Shown here piece by piece: positions 16,889 to 25,814 of a stretch of 64,000 nucleotides of DNA. The DNA lies in contig NZ_JZKH01000015.1 of assembly GCF_000961885.1 (NCBI RefSeq), positions 1 to 64,000 of the forward strand, in the 5' to 3' direction. A model generated the notes under the pieces. The model was not told where the DNA came from. It saw nothing but the letters and a program-made list of their open reading frames with translations, and made no database searches. The position numbers and the translations under genes were made by a program. Numbering within the stretch: position 1 is the stretch's first letter; every line of letters begins with the position of its first letter. Source of the DNA: Streptomyces rubellomurinus (GTDB lineage Bacteria > Actinomycetota > Actinomycetes > Streptomycetales > Streptomycetaceae).

Positions 16889-18256
16889 CGCCGTGCGGCG
16901 GTCCACCACCCGGGCCGTCTTCCAGCTCACCGGACCCGCCCCGCCGGCGCTCTCGGCCATCGGCCCGTGAACGACCGCCACCGGCACGCCGAGGGCGGCC
17001 GACGCCTCCTCCACGGTGCGGTCGACCGCGGCCCGGGGCGGCTCGAAGCCGGGCGGCAGCACGAGGGTGATCCCGTCCGTGTCGGCCCCGGCGGGCCGGT
17101 CGATGACGATCCGGTAGTCGGTGTGGCCGCGCAGGTGGCGCAGCAGCAGGTCCTCGACCTCGTACGTGGTCACGGCGGTGCCGTTGACCAGCACCGGGTC
17201 GCCCGCCCGGCCGAGCACGTCGAGCCGGTCCGCCGGGATCGCCGCGCCCGGCGCCGCCGGGTGGACGCGCACCAGGTCGCCGGTCCGGTAGCGCAGCAGC
17301 GGCTTGGCGCCCTGGTAGAGGTGGGTGACCACGAGCTCGCCGCACCGCACCCCGGCCGCGTCGGCCTCGGCCGGCCGCAGCGTGACCGGGTCCAGGACCT
17401 CGTAGTGGTTGATCAGCGGGGTGAGGTACAGGCCGCCGTCACCGGCGCCGGCGCCCAGGACGGACGCCTCCTGCGACCCGTACAGCACGTTGTGGGCCTC
17501 GGCGCCCCAGAGGTGGCCGATGTTGTCCAGCAGCGCGGGCGGCGCGACCTCGCCGGTGAGCATCAGGACCTTCACCGGGAAGTCGCGGCGCGGGTCCGTG
17601 CCCGCTTCGAGGGCGGCGGCCGCCAGCGAGAGCGCCATGCTCGGCGTGCAGATCAGCCCGGTGATCCCCAGCTTGCGCATCACCCGCAGCGCGCGGTCGA
17701 AGCCGACCAGCGGGGAGAGCGGCCACAGCTTCGTCACCGCGATGCCCAGGTTGCGGCACACCTCGCCGAAGGTGTCGCCGTTGGCGTGCAGGTCGTTCGG
17801 GCCGCTGATCCCGACGACCTGGTCCGCGCCGAACCGGCGCAGAATCGTTTCGCTGTGGAAGGTCAGCGCCATGTTGGTGTGCAGGCTGTCGACGTTGCCG
17901 CGCGGCGCGGGCGTGGAGGCGCCGGTGGTCCCGGTCGTCTCGTAGTACACCCAGGCCTCGGACAGCGGCCGGGAGAGCACGTCGAGCTGGTGCGTGCGCA
18001 GGTCGTCCTTGGTGGTGAAGGGGATCCGGGCCAGCGTCTCCGGGTTCAGCGACGTGATGGCGTCCGGATCGATCCCGCCCAGGCGGGCGCGGTACATCGG
18101 CGACCGCTCGCGGACGTAGGCGACGGTCCGGCGGAAGCCCTCCAGCTGATGGCGGCCCAGCCGCTCCTCGCTCCAGCCGCCGGAGACGAACTCGGCGTAC
18201 CGCGCGTGCAGGGCCGTGGCGAGCTCGGCGAGTTCGGGATGGAAAACGGTGTACAC
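16877..18256 (-). CDS. PaaK-like adenylate-forming enzyme (phenylacetate-CoA ligase family)
   Basis: ATP-dependent acid-activating enzyme of 459 residues, the size of PaaK/CapK proteins. The phosphate-binding loop is YYETTGTTGAST (about residue 108), the adenine region LYGSQEAS, the ATP-ribose Asp in YRTGDLVRVHP, and the small C-terminal domain ends SWKTARVVDRR with a conserved Lys. It should form an acyl-adenylate and then a thioester or related product; the acid is unknown. Acid-activating enzymes of this type occur in both aromatic degradation and natural product assembly. The ATG follows an aldo/keto reductase by 52 bases on the same strand, so the two probably form an operon. There is no partner thioesterase or carrier protein beside it. 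Confidence 0.85.
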   Translation of the reverse strand: MYTVFHPELAELATALHARYAEFVSGGWSEERLGRHQLEGFRRTVAYVRERSPMYRARLGGIDPDAITSLNPETLARIPFTTKDDLRTHQLDVLSRPLSEAWVYYETTGTTGASTPAPRGNVDSLHTNMALTFHSETILRRFGADQVVGISGPNDLHANGDTFGEVCRNLGIAVTKLWPLSPLVGFDRALRVMRKLGITGLICTPSMALSLAAAALEAGTDPRRDFPVKVLMLTGEVAPPALLDNIGHLWGAEAHNVLYGSQEASVLGAGAGDGGLYLTPLINHYEVLDPVTLRPAEADAAGVRCGELVVTHLYQGAKPLLRYRTGDLVRVHPAAPGAAIPADRLDVLGRAGDPVLVNGTAVTTYEVEDLLLRHLRGHTDYRIVIDRPAGADTDGITLVLPPGFEPPRAAVDRTVEEASAALGVPVAVVHGPMAESAGGAGPVSWKTARVVDRRTAAPA

Positions 18257-18308
18257 GGGGTGGTTCCCTCTCTGGTCGACGGCCCGTCGGGCGCGTCGTG
18301 CGGTCCGG

Positions 18309-19403
18309 TCAGCGGAGCATCTGCGCCCGGCACCGGTCGAGGCGGAAGCCGGCCACGGCCTCGGCGGGCGAGAGCTCCTCGATCCGCCGCAACTCGTCCG
18401 AGGACAGCGACAAGTGGACGGCGCGGGCGTTCTCCTCGACGTGCTCCGGCCGCTCGGCCCCGGGGATCGGCACCACGTCGGCGCCGCGGGCCTGGACCCA
18501 GGCGAGGGCCAACTGGTTGACGGTGGCGCCGCATTCGCGGGCGAGGTCGCGCAGCGCCGCGACCAGCAGCAGGTTGCGGTCGAAGTTCTGCTCGGCGAAC
18601 CGCGGGTTGCGCCGCCGGTCGTCGTCGGCGGCGAGGTCGTCGAGCGTCCGGAAGCCGTCCGAGAGGATGCCCCGGGCCAGCGGCGAGAACGCGACGATGC
18701 CGATCCCCAGCTCCCGGCAGGTCGGCGCCACCTCGGCCTCCAACTCCCGGCTCCACAGGCTCCATTCGCTCTGCACGGCGGACACCGGGTGCACCGCGTG
18801 CGCCCGCCGGATCTCCTCCGGGCTCGCCTCGGACAGCCCGACGTGGCGGACCTTGCCCTCCGCGACCAGCCCGGCGAGGGCCAGCATCGTCTCCTCCAGC
18901 GGCGTGGCCGGATCGATCCGGTGCACGTAGTAGAGGTCGATGTGGTCGACGCCGAGGCGGCGCAGGGACTGCTCGCAGCTGCGCCGGACGTAGTCCGCCC
19001 GCCCGTTCACGGAGCGCTCGTTCGGGTCGTCGGTGCGGACGATGCCGAACTTGGTCGACAGCACGACCCGGTCGCGCCGGCCCCGGACGGCCCGCCCGAC
19101 CAACTCCTCGTTGCGGCCCCGGCCGTAGATGTCGGCGGTGTCCAGCATGGTCACGCCGAGGTCCAGCGCGCGGTGGACGGTGCGCAGCGCCCGGCGCTCG
19201 TCGACCGGCCCGCGGAACTCGCTCAGGCCCATGCAGCCCAGCCCCTGGGCCGGCGCGGCCAGCGTGCCGAGCGCCCGGGCGGGTAACACCCGCCGCTCGG
19301 CCTCGGCACCGCCGACGGCTGCGCCCGGGCCCCCCGCACCGAGCACGAGCCGCGCGTCCGGCGACGCGGGTCTCAGTGGCGTTCCGACTTCCGATCGAGA
19401 CAT
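18309..19403 (-). CDS. Aldo/keto reductase
   Basis: NADPH-dependent TIM-barrel oxidoreductase of 364 residues. The core starts at [20 protein letters not shown]; the tetrad is seen in [17 protein letters not shown] (Asp, Tyr), VVLSTKFGI (Lys) and LYYVHRIDP (His). NADPH-site residues lie in [13 protein letters not shown] and [15 protein letters not shown]. This is the AKR13-like group found widely in bacteria. An N-terminal extension of ~40 residues precedes the core. The ATG at 19403 follows GGGAGGGG, a strong site. It is the first gene of a two-gene unit with the adenylate-forming enzyme. The substrate is unknown. Confidence 0.93.
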   Translation of the reverse strand: MSRSEVGTPLRPASPDARLVLGAGGPGAAVGGAEAERRVLPARALGTLAAPAQGLGCMGLSEFRGPVDERRALRTVHRALDLGVTMLDTADIYGRGRNEELVGRAVRGRRDRVVLSTKFGIVRTDDPNERSVNGRADYVRRSCEQSLRRLGVDHIDLYYVHRIDPATPLEETMLALAGLVAEGKVRHVGLSEASPEEIRRAHAVHPVSAVQSEWSLWSRELEAEVAPTCRELGIGIVAFSPLARGILSDGFRTLDDLAADDDRRRNPRFAEQNFDRNLLLVAALRDLARECGATVNQLALAWVQARGADVVPIPGAERPEHVEENARAVHLSLSSDELRRIEELSPAEAVAGFRLDRCRAQMLR

Positions 19404-19716
19404 GCGGATCCCCTCCCACTCCGGGCCCGATCTGGGCTCACGCAAGTGAAACGGTGATTTCTCGAACGCGCGTTCAGGACTCGCCGAGCCGTGCAGGGAC
19501 CTGCCACCGACGCGTCCGCGACAGCGGCCACCACGGCTCCCGCGACAACCACAGGCCACATCCGTATCCGGGCCGAACCCCCCTCCACCACCCGGCGTCA
19601 CCGACGGCGCACCGTCCGGCGCCGGCACCACTCAGCCGGTCACGGGTCGATGCCAACAGGACACGCCGGCACGGAAGTTGCGCCACCGGGCGAAGCCGAC
19701 GCGGGAGCAGCGCGCC
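19404..19716. other. Spacer upstream of the aldo/keto reductase
   Basis: Just over 300 bases between the end of the LAL-type gene and the reductase start. I see no gene and no LuxR-type helix-turn-helix coding remnant in any minus-strand frame. It should hold the reductase promoter. Confidence 0.6.
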
Positions 19717-22491
19717 TCAGCCCTGCGCCCCCGGACGCAGGAGGCCGCGGGCCCGGGCCGCCAGGCCGTCCGCACCGCAGCGTCCGGCCAGCTCCAGGCC
19801 CCGGGTGAGCGCGGTGCGGGCGGCCGGGGCGGCGGCGCCCAGCGCCTCGCCCAGGTCGACCAGGGCGATCGCGTGCTCGTAGCGGGCCGGCGAGCGCTCC
19901 AGGTGCCGGACGGCCTCCGTCAGCAGCTCCGCCGCGCGCGGCGGCTCGTGCACCGCGGCGCACAACCGCAGGGCGCTGCCGACCGCCGAGGCCGTCCCGG
20001 CCTCGCGGGCCCGGCGCACGGCCTCCTCGGCGAGCTCGCGGGCCCGGTCCGGCCGGTCGGGGGCCACCGCGCGCGCCAGGTGCCCGAGCCACGGCGCCCA
20101 CACCGTGTTGCGCCACCCGCGCGCGTCCAGGGCCGCGCCGGCGGCGGTCAGCACCTCCGCCGCGCCCGGCGCGTCGCCCCGGGCCAGCAGCAGGCGGCCG
20201 TACAGGGTGGGGGCGTCGGGCAGCACCATCACGGACGGGTACGGCGGGCCGTAGGCGTGCTCGCGCGCGAGCTCCAGGGCCTCGTCCAGCCGGCCGCGCG
20301 CGGCCAGGGTCTCGGCCAGTGCCCCGACCGCGTCCCAGTGCAGCGGGGTGCCCGGGCCTATCCGGGCGGCGCTGCGCAGGGCGCGGCGCAGGTGGTCCTC
20401 GGCCTCGGCGAGCACGCCGCAGCGAAAGCGCAGCATGCCGGTCAGCAGGTGGGCGAAGCCGAGGTGGCCGCCGCTCCAGCCGGCGACCTCGTACGCCCGC
20501 ACCGCCTCGGTGAACAGCTCCTCGGCCCGGTCGACGCGGTCGGCGTACAGGTAGCTGAGGCCCAGGATCCCGGGCAGTTCGAAGCCCCAGGTGGTGTTGG
20601 TCCAGCCGAGGCTGCGGGGCAGCCGGCCGCCCGGGAGGGCGGACTCGGCCAGCGCGAGCGCCCGCGCGCGGTCGGCGCCGCGCAGCGTGAGGTCCCAGCA
20701 GCGCAGCACGGCCACCGCGTGGGCCAGGCCGTCGCGTTCGAACACGGCCTCGCCCCGGGGCGCCGGGCCCGTGCCGGGGTCGGCCGCGTCGACGTCGGTG
20801 AAGGCCAGGCCGACGGTGTCCAGCATCCGGTGGAACCGCGCGAGCCGGCGGGACAGGCCGGGGCCGTCCTCGTCCTCGGAGCGGAACGAGGAGAACATGA
20901 AGTGGGCGACCTCCAGGCGCAGTCGGCCCGGGCCCTGCGGGGTGCGCGCCGCCTCCTCGGCGCACAGCGCGGCGGCCTCGCCGAGCCGGTTGCTGTGGGC
21001 GAGGGCCTGGGCCAGCCGGAAGGTCGCGTCCACCCGCAGTCCCGGGTCCAGCCCGTACGGGTCGGCGAGCGCCAGCCGCAGCTGGTTGACCGTGGTCGCC
21101 GGGTCGGTGAGCAGGGCCGAGCAGCCGAGCTCGTAGAGCACCGAGGCCCGGTCCTGGTCGGCGGGCGGCTCGCTGATGGCCCGGCGCAGGCAGCGCTGCG
21201 CGGCCCCGGGCGCGCCGATGGCCAGGTGCTCGCGGGCCGCCCGGCGCAGCTTGTCGACGATGCTGCCGTCCTCCTCGGGCAGGATCTCCAGCAGGTGCCG
21301 GGAGGCCGCCAGCAGGCCGAGGCCGGCGTTCTCGATCTCGACGGCGGCGACTCCGTGCATCCCGGTGCGGGTGGCGGGCGGCATCGAGCGGTAGACCGAG
21401 GCGGCGACCAGCGGGTGGACGAACTCCAGCCGACCCGCCGACGTGCCGGTCAGCACCCGGTGCCGGCGCAGCTCCTGGACGGACTGGGCGGCGGTCTCCG
21501 GCCCCTGGGCGCAGATGGCGGCGGCGAGGTCCGGACGGATGTCGGTGTCCAGGACCGATGCCGCCCAGGCGAAGCGCAGCGCGGTCGGGCCGAGCCGGTC
21601 CAGCCAGTGCCGCAGCGTCATTCCCCGTGCGGTGGCGGCGAGTTCGCGCAGCAGCCCGGTGCTCTCCTCGACCGGGTCGAGTCGCTGGTCGGCCACTTCG
21701 CGCAGCAGGGCGGCGGTCTCGTACGGGTTCCCGCCGGTGACCGCCCAGACGTGGCGGCAGAAGGCATCCTCGGCCTGCGCGCCCAGGGCCGCGCGGACCA
21801 GGTGCGTGACGGAGGCGGGCTGGAGCGGGCGCAGTTCGTGGCGGCGGTCGGCCCGTTCGGTGAGGCCGCGCTGCAGCGCCAGGGCGTCGTCGGGGAACTC
21901 GTCGCGGCAGGCGAGCACCAGCAGGGCGGGCAGCTCCCGGGCGCGGACCGCGAAGCCGGCCAGCCAGCCGAGCGACTCCGGGTCGGCCCAGTGCAGGTCG
22001 TCGACGAGCACGGCCAGCGGCGAACGCAGCTGCACGAGGCGGGTGAGGACGAAGTCCAGCCCGTCGCGCACCCCTTGCGGATCGAGCTGCCCGCCGGGCG
22101 GCCGCAGTCCCGCGGCCGGGCCGACGATGTCCTCCCACGGCCCGAAGACCTCCGCCCGCTCGTCGGCGGACAGGGCCGACAGCACCGGCCGCACCAACTG
22201 GCGCACCACGTGGAACGGTTCGTGGCACTGCCGCTGCCCGCCCCGGGCGAACAGTACGGTGCAGCCCGCGCGTTTCGCCGTCCGCCGCACCTCGGTCAGC
22301 ATCGCGGTCTTGCCCAGCCCGGCCGCGCCGGTGTACAGCAGCAGCTCCCCCACCCCGGTGCCGGCGGGCCGGGTGAGCGCCTCGATCGCCTGCACCGCCG
22401 ACCGGACCTCGGCCTCGCGCTCGTGCAGTTCCCCGTCCCGCCCGGCCCCGCCGCCTCCTCCGGCCTTCCCCTCGGCCACCGCAGCCTCCAA
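19717..22491 (-). CDS. Large AAA-type ATPase of the LAL/LuxR family that lacks a DNA-binding domain
   Basis: Protein of 924 residues built like LAL regulators: an N-terminal ATPase domain (Walker A GAAGLGKT about residue 56, Walker B LAVLVDDLHWAD), the sensor-like VTGGNPYETAALLREV, and a long alpha-helical TPR-like region. LAL proteins normally end in a LuxR helix-turn-helix, but this one stops at GLLRPGAQG after the helical repeats, and no missing domain is found in the downstream frames. It may work as an ATP-dependent signalling scaffold or be a truncated regulator. The start lies after a Gly-rich N-terminus. Two other LAL genes in the window keep the helix-turn-helix. Confidence 0.88.
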   Translation of the reverse strand: MEAAVAEGKAGGGGGAGRDGELHEREAEVRSAVQAIEALTRPAGTGVGELLLYTGAAGLGKTAMLTEVRRTAKRAGCTVLFARGGQRQCHEPFHVVRQLVRPVLSALSADERAEVFGPWEDIVGPAAGLRPPGGQLDPQGVRDGLDFVLTRLVQLRSPLAVLVDDLHWADPESLGWLAGFAVRARELPALLVLACRDEFPDDALALQRGLTERADRRHELRPLQPASVTHLVRAALGAQAEDAFCRHVWAVTGGNPYETAALLREVADQRLDPVEESTGLLRELAATARGMTLRHWLDRLGPTALRFAWAASVLDTDIRPDLAAAICAQGPETAAQSVQELRRHRVLTGTSAGRLEFVHPLVAASVYRSMPPATRTGMHGVAAVEIENAGLGLLAASRHLLEILPEEDGSIVDKLRRAAREHLAIGAPGAAQRCLRRAISEPPADQDRASVLYELGCSALLTDPATTVNQLRLALADPYGLDPGLRVDATFRLAQALAHSNRLGEAAALCAEEAARTPQGPGRLRLEVAHFMFSSFRSEDEDGPGLSRRLARFHRMLDTVGLAFTDVDAADPGTGPAPRGEAVFERDGLAHAVAVLRCWDLTLRGADRARALALAESALPGGRLPRSLGWTNTTWGFELPGILGLSYLYADRVDRAEELFTEAVRAYEVAGWSGGHLGFAHLLTGMLRFRCGVLAEAEDHLRRALRSAARIGPGTPLHWDAVGALAETLAARGRLDEALELAREHAYGPPYPSVMVLPDAPTLYGRLLLARGDAPGAAEVLTAAGAALDARGWRNTVWAPWLGHLARAVAPDRPDRARELAEEAVRRAREAGTASAVGSALRLCAAVHEPPRAAELLTEAVRHLERSPARYEHAIALVDLGEALGAAAPAARTALTRGLELAGRCGADGLAARARGLLRPGAQG

Positions 22492-22752
22492 TTCGCCCTG
22501 CCCGGTTCGTCGTTGCCGAGGCTACTGCCGATCGGGGCGACTCCGGTACGAGCTTGACAGCGGCCGGGCCGACCGGACGCCGCAGGGGCGGAGGGCGGTG
22601 CCGGTTCAGGCGGTGCCGAGGGGGTTGAGGAGGGTGAAGCGCCAGTCGCCTTCGGCGTCCCGGGCCCTGGGCGCGGAGCGGGCGCCGGCCCCGCCCGGGC
22701 CCGCCGGGACCGAGGCCGGGCTGACCACGGCGCTGCTGCGCCAGCTCCTCGG

Positions 22753-22887
22753 CTCCTCGCCCACACCGAGCTACCCGTGTCCGCGATCGGGCGCGCGCTC
22801 GGCTTCACCGAGGCCACCAACTTCGGCAAGTTCTTCACCCGCGAGACCGGTCGCACCCCGGGCGACTTCCGCCGCGCCCAGCGCTGA
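22753..22887 (+). pseudogene. C-terminal remnant of an AraC-family regulator
   Basis: An open stretch of ~45 codons reads LPVSAIGRALGFTEATNFGK and then a phenylalanine-rich end closing in FRRAQR before a stop. That is the second helix-turn-helix of AraC/XylS regulators. Nothing upstream in the frame continues the domain, so it is a gene relic. On the other strand at 22613-22670 a frame ends WRFTLLNPLGTA, resembling the end of a PLP-dependent decarboxylase; that too may be a relic. The wider gap 22492-22977 has no intact gene. Confidence 0.6.
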
Positions 22888-22977
22888 GCGCCCGGGTCCG
22901 CGGCAGGTCCAGGATCTCGGCACTCGTCCGTCAGCGGGCGCCCGGCGGGCGTCCCGCAGCGGTCGCCCGGTCGCGGA

Positions 22978-23421
22978 TCAGGTGAAGGGGCCGTCCGTGA
23001 CGAAGCGCTGGAGCTGGTGGGCGAAGGCGCGGGCCTCGGCGGGCGGCCAGGAGGCCAGGGAGGCCTCGATGTGCGCGGCGAGGCGGCGGCGGGTGGCGTC
23101 GACGGTCCGCTGCCCCGCCTCGGTCAGGGCGAGCAGGGTGGCGCGCCGGTCGTGGGGGTCGGGTTCGCGGCGCAGGAGGCCGGCGTCCTCCAGACGGGTG
23201 GCGCGGCGGGTGACCCCGGAGCGGTCCAGGCCGATCTCGCCGGCGAGGTCGGCGGCGCTGCGCGGGCCGGTGCGGGCCAGTCCGCTGAGGACGGGGTAGG
23301 TGATCTCGTCCACGGCCTCGCCCAGGCCCTCGGTCAGGCGCCGGTACAGCCGGGTCCGGGTGTCGCGTCGGAGCAGCGCTGCCAGCGCGTCGGCGATCTC
23401 GTGTCCTACGTCGTTCGGCAT
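22978..23421 (-). CDS. MarR-family transcription regulator
   Basis: Winged-helix repressor of 147 residues. LSGLARTGPRSAADLAGEIG and DRSGVTRRATRLEDAGLL form the helix-turn-helix, REPDPHDRRATLLALTEAG is the signature wing with the conserved DxR, and N- and C-terminal helices make the dimer. MarR proteins are released from DNA by small ligands, often aromatic. The gene is divergent from the NTF2-like and monooxygenase genes; two closely related palindromes lie between them, so it very likely represses both directions. The ATG start is 12 bases from the first palindrome. Confidence 0.94.
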   Translation of the reverse strand: MPNDVGHEIADALAALLRRDTRTRLYRRLTEGLGEAVDEITYPVLSGLARTGPRSAADLAGEIGLDRSGVTRRATRLEDAGLLRREPDPHDRRATLLALTEAGQRTVDATRRRLAAHIEASLASWPPAEARAFAHQLQRFVTDGPFT

Positions 23422-23433
23422 GCCCCCAGATTA

Positions 23434-23489
23434 GCGTGCGCGGCGCACGCAGCCTGTAGTACTCTTCAAATGCGTGCTCGACGCACGCA
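23434..23489. promoter_or_regulatory. Two MarR-type operator palindromes
   Basis: GCGTGCGC-G-GCGCACGC at 23434-23450 and TGCGTGC-TCGAC-GCACGCA at 23471-23489 share the half-site GCGTGC. They lie between the divergent MarR and NTF2-like genes, 37 bases apart, as expected for autoregulation plus control of the facing operon. Confidence 0.75.
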
Positions 23490-23536
23490 AATCTCGTCCG
23501 GGAACCCCTGTTCCCGGCCCTTCCGTGAGGACTGCC

Positions 23537-23941
23537 ATGACCGCCACCGCCTTCCGCACCGACGTCGCCTCCGCCATGACCGACCTGCTCTTCACCCCGG
23601 AACTGGCCCTGTCCGAGGCCGTGGACCGGCACTTCGCGCCGGACTACCGCCAGCGCACCGACGGCAGCTGGGCCGACCGGAGCGAGTTCACGGCGCACAT
23701 CGCCCACCTGCGCGGCATCGTCGCGGGCGGCCGGATCCAGGTGCTGGAGGAACTCGTGCAGGGCGACCTGTACGCCGACCGGCACATCATCGACGTCGAC
23801 AAGACCGACGGCTCCACCGTCCGCGTGGAGGTCTACCTCTTCGGCGAGTTCGCCCCCGACGGCCGGTTCCGGCGCATCGAGGAGACCACCCTGCTGCTCC
23901 AGGGCGCCGACAGCGACCGCACCATCGGCAGCGCCCGCTGA
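23537..23941 (+). CDS. NTF2-like / SnoaL-like protein
   Basis: Small alpha+beta protein of 134 residues with the cone-shaped NTF2 fold pattern: a first helix (FRTDVASAMTDLLFTPELAL), DRHFAPDYRQRTDG, a second helix (FTAHIAHLRGIVAGG), and antiparallel strands RIQVLEELVQGDLYADRH, VRVEVYLFGEFAPDGRF and IEETTLL. Such proteins act as small enzymes, ligand binders or steroid isomerase/cyclase-like factors. The ATG at 23537 lies behind GTGAGGA. It is divergent from MarR and 87 bases before a flavin monooxygenase, probably in one MarR-controlled operon. Confidence 0.85.
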   Translation: MTATAFRTDVASAMTDLLFTPELALSEAVDRHFAPDYRQRTDGSWADRSEFTAHIAHLRGIVAGGRIQVLEELVQGDLYADRHIIDVDKTDGSTVRVEVYLFGEFAPDGRFRRIEETTLLLQGADSDRTIGSAR

Positions 23942-24028
23942 CCGTCCGGTCTCCCTGAGCGGCGCCCGCCCGCGCCCCGCCGCCGTCCGTCCCAGCAATG
24001 CCCATGTGAATGAGAGGAAGTGCTTGTC

Positions 24029-25501
24029 ATGCTCGACGTGCTCGTCGCCGGGGCCGGCCCGGTGGGGCTCTGGCTCGCCGCGGAGTTGCGCCTGCACGGG
24101 GTGGAGGTGGCCGTCGTGGAACGCCGGGCGGCACCGGACGGACGGTCGCGCGCGGTCGGCATGCAGGCCGGCACGCTGGACACCTTCGCCACCCGCGGAC
24201 TCGCGGAGCGGTTCATCGAACGCGGCACCCCGGTGCCCACCGGCCACTTCGGGGCGGCGACCACCCGGCTGGACTTCGCCACGCTCGGGGCGGCGCACCC
24301 GTTCATGCTGGCGCTCGGCCAGTCCGTCACCGAGCAGCTCCTGGAGCAGCACGCGGTCGCCGTGGGCGCCGAGGTGCTGCGCGGGCAGGAGGTCGTCTCG
24401 CTCACCCAGGGCCCGGACGCCGTCGAGGCGGTGGTCCGGGCCGGCGGCACCCACCGGACCGTACGGGCCCGCTGGGTGGTGGGCTGCGACGGCACCCGCA
24501 GCGCGGTGCGCCAGGCGGCCGGCATCGGCTTCCCCGGTCAGGGCACCACACTGACCGGGTGGCTCGCCGACGTCGAACTCGACGATCCGCCCACCGGGCC
24601 GCTCGCCGCCACCGGACCGGCCGGTTCGTTCCTCGTGGCCCCGATCGGCGACGGCGTCCACCGGCTGGCGGGCCTCTCCACGGCCACCATGCACCACGGC
24701 ACCGGCGAACCGCTGACCCTGGACGAGGTGCGCGAGCAGGCCCGCGCACTCCTCGGACGGGACCTCGGCATCCGCGACCCCCACTGGCTGTCGCGCTACG
24801 GCAACGCCACCCGCCAGGCCGCGCGGTACCGGGCCGGACGGGTCCTGGTCGCCGGCGACGCGGCACACATGTTCTTCCCGGCCGGCGGGCAGGGCATGAA
24901 CCTCGGCATCCAGGACGCCACCAACCTGGGCTGGAAGCTGGCCGCCACCCTCCAGGGCCGGGCGCCCGACGGGCTGCTCGACAGCTACGACACCGAGCGC
25001 CGCCCGGCCGCCCGCGCCGTCATCGACAACACCCGCGCGCAACTCGCCCTGTTCGCCGCGGCGAGCCCGGAACAGCTCGCGCTGCGCGACGTCTGGTCCG
25101 AGGCGCTGGCCGAACCGGAGACCAACCGCCGGTGGGCCCGCCGCATCGCCGGCTTCGACGACCCGCTCCCCGCCGACCCCGCACCCGGCTCGCACCCGCT
25201 GACCGGCACCCGGCTCGCCGGCCTCGCCCTCGACACACCCGGCGCACCCACCGCCCACCCGCTGATGCACCACGGCCGGCCGCTGCTGCTGGACCTCGCC
25301 GGGACGCGGACGCCGTGCCCCGCGGACGGCCTGGAACAGCGGACGGCCACCGTCAACACCACGGCGGCCGCGCCGATCTGGCGGGACGTCACCGCCGTCC
25401 TCATCCGCCCGGACGCCCGGATCGCCTGGGCCACCACCGACCCCGACCCGCGACGCCGGGCCGCGGACTGCCTCACCGCGCTGCGCACCCTGCACCGCTG
25501 A
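24029..25501 (+). CDS. FAD-dependent aromatic monooxygenase (class A, PHBH-like)
   Basis: Flavoprotein of 490 residues that hydroxylates an aromatic ring with NAD(P)H and oxygen. The FAD site begins at once (LVAGAGPVGLWLAAELRLHG, GxGxxG). The DG motif is GCDGTRSAVRQAAG, and the GD motif GRVLVAGDAAHMFFPAGGQG continues into MNLGIQDATNLGWKL. The C-terminal thioredoxin-like domain (about 390-490) is like that of rifampicin, tetracenomycin and pentachlorophenol hydroxylases. I chose ATG 24029, with GAGAGGAAG 8 bases before, over a GTG three codons upstream. It follows the NTF2-like gene behind MarR operators, consistent with detoxification of an aromatic compound. Its end overlaps the convergent mutarotase gene by 29 bases. 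Confidence 0.92.
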   Translation: MLDVLVAGAGPVGLWLAAELRLHGVEVAVVERRAAPDGRSRAVGMQAGTLDTFATRGLAERFIERGTPVPTGHFGAATTRLDFATLGAAHPFMLALGQSVTEQLLEQHAVAVGAEVLRGQEVVSLTQGPDAVEAVVRAGGTHRTVRARWVVGCDGTRSAVRQAAGIGFPGQGTTLTGWLADVELDDPPTGPLAATGPAGSFLVAPIGDGVHRLAGLSTATMHHGTGEPLTLDEVREQARALLGRDLGIRDPHWLSRYGNATRQAARYRAGRVLVAGDAAHMFFPAGGQGMNLGIQDATNLGWKLAATLQGRAPDGLLDSYDTERRPAARAVIDNTRAQLALFAAASPEQLALRDVWSEALAEPETNRRWARRIAGFDDPLPADPAPGSHPLTGTRLAGLALDTPGAPTAHPLMHHGRPLLLDLAGTRTPCPADGLEQRTATVNTTAAAPIWRDVTAVLIRPDARIAWATTDPDPRRRAADCLTALRTLHR

Positions 25502-25814
25502 GCGCGCCGCCGCCCTCCGGGCGCAGCAGCCAGTTCGGGTCGGGTTCCTCCTGGACCTGGTGGCGGATGCCCACCAGCCTGCCCCCGCCGGGCAGTTCGC
25601 GCAGGGCGGCGATGCGGTCGGCGACGTCGGGAGCCGTCAGGTCGGTCCAGCCGACGACCCCGGCGAACAGCTCGCAGTCGCTGCACCGGATCGTCCAGGA
25701 CGAGACCCCCGCCGCTCGGACCGCAGCCGTCCGCTCGTCCGGCACCGCGCGGTGGGCGGCCTCGTACTCCTCGATCCGCTCCGCGCGGACCCGGGTGTGC
25801 AGCGCGATCCTCAT
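25473..25814 (-). CDS. RhaM-family sugar mutarotase (L-rhamnose/L-fucose mutarotase-like)
   Basis: Protein of 113 residues of the DUF718/RhaM type: MRIALHTRVRAERIEEYEAA, HRAVPDERTAAVRAAGVSSW, TIRCSDCELFAGVVG. The family interconverts alpha and beta anomers of 6-deoxy sugars so the right form enters catabolism. Its ATG overlaps the lutC stop (ATGA), making it the last gene of the lut operon. Together with fragments of fuconate dehydratase, SDR and aldo/keto reductase at the front of that operon, this points to an L-fucose (or L-rhamnose) oxidation pathway. The 3' end overlaps the convergent monooxygenase gene. Confidence 0.85.
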   Translation of the reverse strand: MRIALHTRVRAERIEEYEAAHRAVPDERTAAVRAAGVSSWTIRCSDCELFAGVVGWTDLTAPDVADRIAALRELPGGGRLVGIRHQVQEEPDPNWLLRPEGGGALSGAGCAAR

